A stretch of DNA of 64,000 bases. It comes from CAVUOA01 sp963742955 (GTDB taxonomy: Bacteria > Bacteroidota > Ignavibacteria > Tepidaquicellales > OLB5). Where the stretch lies: the NCBI GenBank assembly GCA_963742955.1, contig CAVUOA010000009.1, positions 558,001 through 622,000 of the forward strand, read 5' to 3'. The notes under the pieces were generated by a model, which ran no database searches, was not told where the DNA came from, and saw only the letters and a list, made by a program, of their open reading frames with translations. This document shows, piece by piece, positions 53,091-60,238 of this stretch. The position numbers and the translations under genes are program-made. Every line of letters begins with the position of its first letter. Within the stretch, counting starts at the first letter, position 1.

Positions 53091-54542
53091 ATGAAAAAAT
53101 TCACATTATCATTAACGGTTGTTTATATTTTAATGTTTTTTTCATCCAATTCATGGGCTCAGCAATATATTGTATTGGCATGGAATGACCTGGGAATGCA
53201 CTGCGCAAACCAGGATTTTTCAAAAATGTGTGTTCTGCCTCCCTATAACAATGTAATGTCTCAAATTATCAAGAAGCAGTCAGGTCAATTGCCTCAGATT
53301 GTAAACATAGGATACAGAATCGATTTTAATATCCCCGGAAATACTTATTCCGTCGGGAAAACAAATTTCTGGACTTATGCACAGGAACTATTCGGCTTGC
53401 CTCAGCCTCTGCCAAACAACATTGGGTTAACAGGACACGGACTTACAGGCTCGTTTGATACATCCGGAAACGGGTTTATAATTACAGGTGTACCACTCAC
53501 TCCGTTTCAGGATAATAATCTAAATCAGGAATCACCTTTCCAACTTATACATCTTGACGCGAAATTGACAAGCAATCCGGGAACAGTTCTTGCTTTTACA
53601 GATGTAGTAATACCTGTCAGCAATGAAATTGGCTGTGTGCAGTCCGGTTGTCATTCTTCTGAGCAGCAAATAAAAAATGAACATGAGGGTGTTTCGGGAT
53701 TTCATCAGAACAGTCCCGAACTTTGTGCAAGGTGCCACGCATCAAATGCTCTTGGCACAACCGGAGATCCTGTTGCAAAACCGTTATCTTACCGGATTCA
53801 TAATACGCATAAAGATATTCAGCCAACCAACGGAATTGAAACCTGTTATAAATGCCATCCCGGACCTAACACGCAGTGTTTAAGAGATACCATGAGAGCA
53901 AACGGTATGGTATGCCAGAACTGCCACGGAACAATGCAGAATATTGCAAGCTCTATTCTCAACGGGCGCCGACCCTGGCTTGATGAACCCAGGTGCGGAA
54001 ACACAACTTGCCACGGCAGTGTTTATTCTGAGGAACCGAACAAGCTATACAGAATGTCAAAAGGACACGGCGGATTATATTGTTCAGCATGCCACGGAAG
54101 CCCGCACGCAATTTTCCCTACCAGGGAGGCAAATGATAACCTGCAAAATATTCGTCTCCAGGGACATGCCGGTGCGCTCAGAGATTGTATGGTATGCCAT
54201 AGTACTCCTCCGACAGGACCGGGACCGCATGGAATAACATATATTGGAGTAAGACAAATAAGCAGTGAGATTCCTAAAGTATACAGGCTAAACCAAAATT
54301 ATCCGAACCCGTTTAACCCGCAGACAACAATTACTTTTGAAATACCCGCATCATCGGTTGTTACAATTGCGATTTATGATAACCTGGGTAGACTTACGGA
54401 AACACCGGTCAGTTCTGCAAATCTAACAGCCGGTAAATATGAATATAAATGGAAAGCAGAAAAATATACATCTGGTATTTACTTCTGCAGGCTTTCGACT
54501 GAAAATTATATCAATACAATAAAAATGATTTTACTGAAGTAA
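53091..54542 (+). CDS. Secreted multihaem cytochrome c with T9SS sorting domain
   Basis: A 483-residue exported protein (signal ~1-24, SWAQ). Its N-terminal part has WNDLGMHC, found in a family of haem proteins. Haem-binding motifs follow at residues 182-188 (CVQSGCH, CX4CH), 212-216 (CARCH), 252-256 (CYKCH), 275-279 (CQNCH), 302-308 (CGNTTCH, CX4CH), 331-335 (CSACH) and 366-370 (CMVCH): five classical CxxCH plus two CX4CH. The last ~85 residues are a T9SS sorting domain (NQNYPNPFNPQTTI, GIYFCRLS, KMILLK). This predicts haem attachment in the periplasm followed by export through the outer membrane, giving a surface redox protein. No cytochrome maturation gene is nearby. Confidence 0.87.
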   Translation: MKKFTLSLTVVYILMFFSSNSWAQQYIVLAWNDLGMHCANQDFSKMCVLPPYNNVMSQIIKKQSGQLPQIVNIGYRIDFNIPGNTYSVGKTNFWTYAQELFGLPQPLPNNIGLTGHGLTGSFDTSGNGFIITGVPLTPFQDNNLNQESPFQLIHLDAKLTSNPGTVLAFTDVVIPVSNEIGCVQSGCHSSEQQIKNEHEGVSGFHQNSPELCARCHASNALGTTGDPVAKPLSYRIHNTHKDIQPTNGIETCYKCHPGPNTQCLRDTMRANGMVCQNCHGTMQNIASSILNGRRPWLDEPRCGNTTCHGSVYSEEPNKLYRMSKGHGGLYCSACHGSPHAIFPTREANDNLQNIRLQGHAGALRDCMVCHSTPPTGPGPHGITYIGVRQISSEIPKVYRLNQNYPNPFNPQTTITFEIPASSVVTIAIYDNLGRLTETPVSSANLTAGKYEYKWKAEKYTSGIYFCRLSTENYINTIKMILLK

Positions 54543-54564
54543 GCGATCGGGGCATAAATAAAAT

Positions 54565-54590
54565 AATAGGCTCACAATTGTGAGCCTATT
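54565..54590. terminator. Bidirectional terminator
   Basis: A perfect 26-base inverted repeat, AATAGGCTCACAA against TTGTGAGCCTATT, with A/T-runs either side, between the convergent cytochrome and hydroxylase-like genes. Confidence 0.85.
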
Positions 54591-54613
54591 TTATTAAAAA
54601 GCAGCAAACCTAA

Positions 54614-55264
54614 TTAATCCTGTTCAATTTTCTTCAAGCTTGTTTCTTCCTTCAGGTATTTTGGAACCGTGCCGAAAATGTAATCCCATAACGGGTTGCT
54701 TACACCGTAAGCAGTCTTATCATCTTCATAATGATGGCGCAGATGGTATACTCTAAGGAAATTACCAATTCTGTTTTTCATCGGCAGATGATGTGTTGCG
54801 TAATGAATTGAATCATACGAAACATAACCAAGTACAAATCCTGAAAACACTGCAAGGTTGTAATCACCAAATACCAGCTGGAATAAGAAATAAAACATTA
54901 ATGCTAAAGGAACGCTGACCAGCAGCGGCATAACAAGACGTGTAGCATCACGGGGATAATCGTGGTGTATGCCGTGAACAAGAAAATGTATTTTTTTACC
55001 GGTTTCTGTTTTGGGGTCATAGTGAAAAGCCCAGCGGTGGATTGTGTATTCCGTAATGCTCCATAGCAAAATTCCGCCGAGTAAAGTAAGGATAAACGGA
55101 AAAACTCCGGCTTTAAGAAAACCGAAATAACCCGTAACTAATATTACAGGAACGTACACTACAACAGGCGTTATCGGGTGAATATGAGAAAAATACTCCA
55201 GAAACGGGTTCTTGAACAGGGGTATTGTCTCATTCTTATTAGATACATAATTAGCTTTGGGCAT
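54614..55264 (-). CDS. Fatty acid hydroxylase / sterol desaturase superfamily membrane protein
   Basis: A 216-residue protein with about four membrane helices. The di-iron histidine clusters are complete: EYTIHRWAFH, HFLVHGIHHDYP, HYATHH and YHLRHHYED. Its spacing resembles the fatty-acid 2-hydroxylase (FA2H/Scs7) group. It would hydroxylate a lipid acyl chain with O2 and two electrons; no electron donor is adjacent. The exact substrate is unknown. Membership of the superfamily is clear from the His pattern. Confidence 0.88.
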   Translation of the reverse strand: MPKANYVSNKNETIPLFKNPFLEYFSHIHPITPVVVYVPVILVTGYFGFLKAGVFPFILTLLGGILLWSITEYTIHRWAFHYDPKTETGKKIHFLVHGIHHDYPRDATRLVMPLLVSVPLALMFYFLFQLVFGDYNLAVFSGFVLGYVSYDSIHYATHHLPMKNRIGNFLRVYHLRHHYEDDKTAYGVSNPLWDYIFGTVPKYLKEETSLKKIEQD

Positions 55265-55370
55265 AGCTGTAAATTTATTTCCTGTGAATTTAATAAAAAT
55301 TGCTTTTTAAGTCAAAACACTAAAGGAATTTTATAGGTTTCTTTTAAAAAAATAAAAAAATTAAGAAGAA

Positions 55371-56102
55371 TTACTTAATCGAAAAAGACATACTTACCAC
55401 AGCTCTTATTGTCTTTTCCAGAGAAGATGTATCATTTACACCGTAATCTGATACATCTGTTGAATTTTTGGCATTAATCTGTATTACTCCCATCCTGGAT
55501 GACCTTACTTCACCTACTTCATTTCCGGTACTTTTAGCCATTTGTTCTGCTCTTATTTTAGCATCTTCTGAAGCCAATCCAATCATTTCTACTTTTAAAT
55601 CTGCCAGCTTTGTATACAGATACTCAGGCGGATTTGAGTTAATATCTATACCCTGTGTTATAAGCTCGGATGCTTCGGTTGAAAGGCGGTCTATCATATC
55701 GACATCGGGAGACTCAACTGTAACATCCATATAAAGCCTGTAACCTGATACCTGGTTTGTGGCATAGCCCTTATCATTCTGTACATACAGCGTGGTAGTT
55801 CTGACAGATGAAAACTTAATTTTATCCTGAGCTATTCCCTTGCTTATCAGGTATGATTTTACTTTTTCGCTGTTAGATTTAATTGTTGTATATGCGCTGG
55901 CTAACACATTTGATTCCGCAGAAAAATTTCCCGTCCATATAGCATAGTCTGACCTTATATTTTTTTCCGAAGAGCCTGTAACAGTAATTGTAACATTGCT
56001 CCTTGAAACATTTTTCCATGTATTGCCTAATATTAATGCGGCAATAATCAGCCCCAATGAAAGAATCAAACCCGGAACAACAAAGCTTTTATTATTATCC
56101 AT
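55371..56102 (-). CDS. SIMPL domain protein (DUF541)
   Basis: A 243-residue exported or anchored protein with one N-terminal membrane segment (~9-27). The SIMPL/DUF541 domain fills the rest: ITVTGSSEKNIRSD, a long middle strand-helix, and IRAEQMAKSTGNEVGEV near the C-terminus, ending with VSMSFSIK. Members are periplasmic oligomers with antioxidant or envelope roles; the mechanism is unknown. It starts 22 bases after the DUF2569 gene on the same strand. Confidence 0.85.
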   Translation of the reverse strand: MDNNKSFVVPGLILSLGLIIAALILGNTWKNVSRSNVTITVTGSSEKNIRSDYAIWTGNFSAESNVLASAYTTIKSNSEKVKSYLISKGIAQDKIKFSSVRTTTLYVQNDKGYATNQVSGYRLYMDVTVESPDVDMIDRLSTEASELITQGIDINSNPPEYLYTKLADLKVEMIGLASEDAKIRAEQMAKSTGNEVGEVRSSRMGVIQINAKNSTDVSDYGVNDTSSLEKTIRAVVSMSFSIK

Positions 56103-56124
56103 GTTATTATGTATTTAAATTAGA

Positions 56125-56595
56125 CTAATGTATGAATGTAAGTTTTACTCTTTTTGAAATCTTTATATATACTATCAGCAATAAAGCAATAGCAGCCCCA
56201 ACAATTATTTTTTCTTCAGCTATAAGAGGGGTCTGTGCAACCGAACTGAATAAAACAAGAACGAGTGCCTCAGCTGCTAAGTCAAGAATCAGGAATACAA
56301 TAAATATTAACGGAAAATATCTCGACCTCTTGAACATATAGTAAATCAGCGCAACCGAGAACAATATAAATATCAGGCTTACAGCTAATTCATAGTAAAT
56401 AAAAAAATTATATAGTGAAGGGTCTGCAATCTTCTGAGTTTCAATCAGCTTGTCTTTTTCACCAAGCAATCCATAGAAAAGCTGGAGGTTCCTCAGCCAG
56501 CCGAAAGCATTCAAAATAATAAATATCTGAACAACCGAAAGCCAGCCTGCTAAATTTTGTATATTCTTGATTTTGTCATTCTGTACTTCACTCAT
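56125..56595 (-). CDS. DUF2569-like four-helix membrane protein
   Basis: A 156-residue protein with four membrane helices and a short cytoplasmic N-terminus; LAGWLSVVQIFIILNAF is typical of DUF2569 (YdgK) proteins, which have no known function. It probably shares a transcript with the SIMPL gene. Assignment rests on topology and the first helix only. Confidence 0.65.
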   Translation of the reverse strand: MSEVQNDKIKNIQNLAGWLSVVQIFIILNAFGWLRNLQLFYGLLGEKDKLIETQKIADPSLYNFFIYYELAVSLIFILFSVALIYYMFKRSRYFPLIFIVFLILDLAAEALVLVLFSSVAQTPLIAEEKIIVGAAIALLLIVYIKISKRVKLTFIH

Positions 56596-56636
56596 AACAC
56601 AAGATAATCATTTAAACTCATAATTATTAAAGAAAA

Positions 56637-56663
56637 AGGCATCCCGGGAGAGAGGGGATGCCT
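56637..56663 (-). terminator. Terminator after the T9SS propeller gene
   Basis: Stem AGGCATCCC/GGGATGCCT with a 9-base loop; a T-run (TTTTTCTTT) follows on the minus strand. It lies 25 bases downstream of the stop at 56689. Confidence 0.8.
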
Positions 56664-56688
56664 AAAGTAAGCAGTACTTCTACCCTAT

Positions 56689-57954
56689 TTATTTTGACAA
56701 AATCATTTTTCTGGTGTCTGTATAATTTCCAGCAGTAAGTTTATAGAAATAAACTCCGCTTGTTAGATTCGTTCCCTCAAAATCTATTTTATATGAACCC
56801 GGATTCATTTTCTCATTTACCAAAACTGATATTTGCCTTCCCAGCTCATCATAAACAACCAGATTTACATTTTCGCTCACAGGTACATCAAATCTAATTG
56901 TAGTTGACGGGTTGAATGGATTTGGAAAATTCTGCACAAGATTAAACTTTGAAGGAACGCTGCCTGATACCGGAATTATTCCGACCGGGATTTCATTCCT
57001 TGATATACCGCCAGCTGTTCTTACCGCCCATAAAACTATATTCGAGCCCGAACGCGCTTTCGTGATGTGAGTGAATGAACCCGATGGCGCATTGTAATCG
57101 GTAAGCCATGAAGTTCCGTTATTGGGACTGTAATAAACGACTGTGCTTTGTCTAACAACCCACCAATCATTTGAAACCCCGGTGATACCTGTAATGTTAG
57201 CTGTTCCCGGAAGTGTCATTCCCGGCGGAAGCCAGTTGGAGCCGCCGTCGGTTGTCATTAAAATTCCTGTGCCGCCGGTCATTCCCGTTGTTGAATTATT
57301 AAACCATACCGCGTATGAGCTTGCCTGCCCGGTTGTAGGCTGCTCTACCCAGTTAAGCAGGTTAAAAGTTCTGTAGATGTGAGTATTATTTGTTCCGAAC
57401 CAGACTACTCCGCCGACGGGGTCAAAGAACATCGAATTGTTCCAGCCGGCTTCGGTCCCCGTTTGGGGAATATAAAAATGTGTAGAATCCCATGTAACTC
57501 CTCCTGTATATGTTCCCCATAATGACCATCTGCCGCCGACCGGGTCACCATACATAAATCCGAGAAGCGGGTTACCCATCAGTATCGCGTCTATGAATCC
57601 GCCGTTTTGTGTGAAAACTAATGTCCAGTTAATTCCTCCGTTTGCTGTTTTATAAACATATGCAGCAGTTGAATTGGAACCTGTTACCAAAGCTGTATTT
57701 GCATCGATGCCAAAAATGTTATAAAGGTCAAGCGTGGATGGTATCGGTGAACCTGTTGCGGTTGTCCAGGTTAATCCGCCGTTTATTGTTTTCAGAACAA
57801 CACCACCGTTGCCGCAAGCCCACGCTGTGTTGTTGTCGGGTGCGGAAACCGATGTTAAATCGGTTGTTATGCCGGAGGTTTGTTCAACCCACTGCGCCTG
57901 AATTGCAAAGATGGTAAAAAACAATAAAAATGAAGTAATTATTAGGGATTTCAT
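56689..57954 (-). CDS. Secreted YCF48/BNR-like beta-propeller protein with T9SS sorting domain
   Basis: A 421-residue exported protein with a signal ending near IQAQW (~20). Residues ~25-320 contain about six propeller repeats (KTINGGLTW, KTANGGINW, TTDGGSNW, YSPNNGTSW). The final ~80 residues are a T9SS sorting domain (VQNFPNPFNPSTTI, VVYDELGRQ, GVYFYKLTA, RKMILSK). It should be surface-exposed; the propeller may bind a protein or glycan partner. Related to the shorter propeller at 22-23 kb, which lacks the sorting domain. Confidence 0.85.
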   Translation of the reverse strand: MKSLIITSFLLFFTIFAIQAQWVEQTSGITTDLTSVSAPDNNTAWACGNGGVVLKTINGGLTWTTATGSPIPSTLDLYNIFGIDANTALVTGSNSTAAYVYKTANGGINWTLVFTQNGGFIDAILMGNPLLGFMYGDPVGGRWSLWGTYTGGVTWDSTHFYIPQTGTEAGWNNSMFFDPVGGVVWFGTNNTHIYRTFNLLNWVEQPTTGQASSYAVWFNNSTTGMTGGTGILMTTDGGSNWLPPGMTLPGTANITGITGVSNDWWVVRQSTVVYYSPNNGTSWLTDYNAPSGSFTHITKARSGSNIVLWAVRTAGGISRNEIPVGIIPVSGSVPSKFNLVQNFPNPFNPSTTIRFDVPVSENVNLVVYDELGRQISVLVNEKMNPGSYKIDFEGTNLTSGVYFYKLTAGNYTDTRKMILSK

Positions 57955-58078
57955 AACTTTTCAGTATTTAAGTTATTAATGGAATTACGTTAACTGATTT
58001 CGTTAGAAACAAATTTAGCGTAATGTATTTGAAATGTCTATAACCGAATACGTTAAATTGTTTAAGTGCAATAAAAAA

Positions 58079-58094
58079 GGCGGATTACTCCGCC
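58079..58094 (-). terminator. Terminator hairpin after the frameshifted FG-GAP gene
   Basis: Stem GGCGGA/TCCGCC with loop TTAC; TTTTTTATTG follows on the minus strand. It lies 22 bases downstream of the stop at 58117. Confidence 0.75.
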
Positions 58095-58116
58095 GTTTTC
58101 AAGTCTTTTCTTAAAA

Positions 58117-60077
58117 TTATTTTACAAGCATCATCTTTTTTATGCTTCTAAAACCCCCAGCATCAAGATTATATAAATAAACACCTGAAGCAAATTTAGA
58201 AGCATCCCACGAAACAGAGTGTGTACCCGGAGTAAAATTATCATCAGCTAGTACTGAAACCTCTCTGCCCAGAACATCAAATACACTTAGTTTAACATGG
58301 GTGGGTTTTGGAATATCAAATGTGATGTTTGTAACCGGATTGAAAGGATTGGGAAAATTTTGATGTAAAGAAAATTCTGACGGAACTGTATGTACAACAG
58401 GTTTAATTCCAACCAGTGTTCCGGGTCCTCCGGAAAAACATATAATTCTTCCGTCACGGCAGCCCGCAACCATTTCTTTTGTGTTATTGCTGTCGATGCT
58501 GTTTATAGCAATTACCCTGTCTCCTCTTGAAGCTATTGTTGGTCCAAACAAATATTCAAAAATATCGCTTCCGTCATTTCCATTAAGAACAACAAGCTTG
58601 CCGGGCTGCTGTGTCATAACAGCAATATCATCAAGCGTATCTCCGGTTACATCTCCAATATCATCGATTCCTCTTATATATGAACTCGCAAGCGGGGTTG
58701 ACCAAAGTATATTTCCGGTTTTGGAATCAATCCTGTTAACAGATTGCGGTCCTGAAAGCGAAATATCAATAAACCCGTTTTTATCTTTATCATCAAGCCT
58801 GACAATTTTACCGTTGTTCGATGAGCCGAGTGATGCTGTCCAAAGCTGTATACCGGCATCACCGGTAATTGCAACAACTCCCCCGCTGAAACCATACATA
58901 AACACAAGATCGGAATCATTATCATTATTTATATCAGGAATCTGTTTAATGCTCCATAAAGAGCTAAGTGTACCCGGAATAGAATAAGACCAAGCAAGCT
59001 GACCGGTATTTGTAAAACCGTTCACACCGTATTGACTGCCGTTATTGCCTACACCTAAGGCTCCGCCTGTTTGTGTTGCTTCGCAGTCATAAGTGAAGTT
59101 AGTCACCTGCGGAACGTTAAATATTTCCTGACCATTTAATCCGTTTACACATATAACAGCATGCCTTCCAGCTGAAACCGGTTTCTCCGCTCGCTGAAAT
59201 CAGTACATCTTTTCTTCCGTCACCGTTAAAATCTTTAGTGCATCTCAATCCGTAAATATCACCATCGTAATATGTGTTAGGGTTTCCATAAGCCCATAGA
59301 ACCTGTCCCGTAGCTCCTGATAAGACAATAAACCATTTCATTTCCACCACCGCAGCCGATTACGACTTCATTTATACCATCATTATTAATATCGGGGATG
59401 ATATCAACTGCATCCTCCCAATCGACCGAACCGGTATTGTACATGCCAAAATCAGTGAGGAACTTCCACAGTGTATCAGCGGTAACTGATGCATTGCCGT
59501 TATAACATATTGTCCAGTAATTTTCTGTGGCAACAATTACGTCATTCTTGCCGTCACCGTTAACATCGTTAATTCTCTTTATGCTTTTCGGCTGGTAATC
59601 CTGGTATGTTGAATTCGGGTCATCGGGAATTGTTCCAGACCAGAATATATCACCCAGCGAAGTTGTATTAACACTTGCAGTGCCTGACAAAGTAATTCTT
59701 GCATTGGGAAGGTTATCCGCATTGGATGAAATAACTGCAATATCACTATACGAACCCGCTTTATCAGGACTAAACCAAATCCTCAGCGTTCTTGACCTTC
59801 CGGGCTGAATTATAAGCGGAAAACTTACATTTATATAATCAAGCCTGAATCTTGGGGTTGAACAGGTAATTGAGTTTATGACAAGCGGAGCTTTTCCGTC
59901 ATTTTTAACATCAAACGTAAAGCCGCTCAAAGAGCCGACCCTTCTCGGGCTGAAATTATAATTTGATGCAGAAAGAGTTATTTTGCTTCCGCTTTGGTAA
60001 GATTCAGTTTGTGGAGAAGCAAAAATGGACACAATAAATATTGCAATGAATAAAATAAAATGGAAGTTTTTATTCAT
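58117..60077 (-). pseudogene. FG-GAP-repeat secreted protein with T9SS sorting domain, two frameshifts
   Basis: Three frames together match the intact paralogue at 60239-63205 from its second Ig-like domain onward. Frame one (60077-~59325) has a signal peptide (ending SPQTE), an Ig-like choice-of-anchor domain and FG-GAP-type calcium repeats (DVNGDGKNDV). Frame two covers ~59325-59172. Frame three runs to 58117 and ends in the sorting domain (HQNFPNPFNP, VFDVLGREV, RSIKKMMLVK). Comparison with the paralogue puts one extra base near 59325 and another near 59171-59172; removing them restores a ~650-residue protein. The frameshifts may be assembly errors. It lacks the paralogue's N-terminal propeller. 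Confidence 0.82.
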
Positions 60078-60207
60078 GATATTATGAATTTTAATTTGAC
60101 ATCTTAAGAAAGATAAAATAATAATGTATTCTTAACAATATAAATAAATGTTTAATATTATTGGAAAGGCGGATTTAACCGCCTAAATCAAAATTATTAT
60201 TAATCAG

Positions 60208-60227
60208 ATTCCCGTTTTCACGGGAAT
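60208..60227. repeat. Palindromic hairpin ATTCCCGT-TTTC-ACGGGAAT
   Basis: A perfect 8-bp stem with a 4-base loop, 12 bases past the stop of the T9SS gene. A second hairpin (AGGCGG/CCGCCT, 60167-60184) lies beside it. It may act as terminator; the sequence also looks like a dispersed palindromic element, seen once in this window. Confidence 0.5.
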
Positions 60228-60238
60228 GACAAATGTAT

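Noticed and set aside
58481..58987. A 168-codon open frame on the plus strand
   Set aside because: It lies antisense to the FG-GAP gene, its composition is that of a reverse-complemented Asp/Gly-rich repeat, and it has no recognisable domain.
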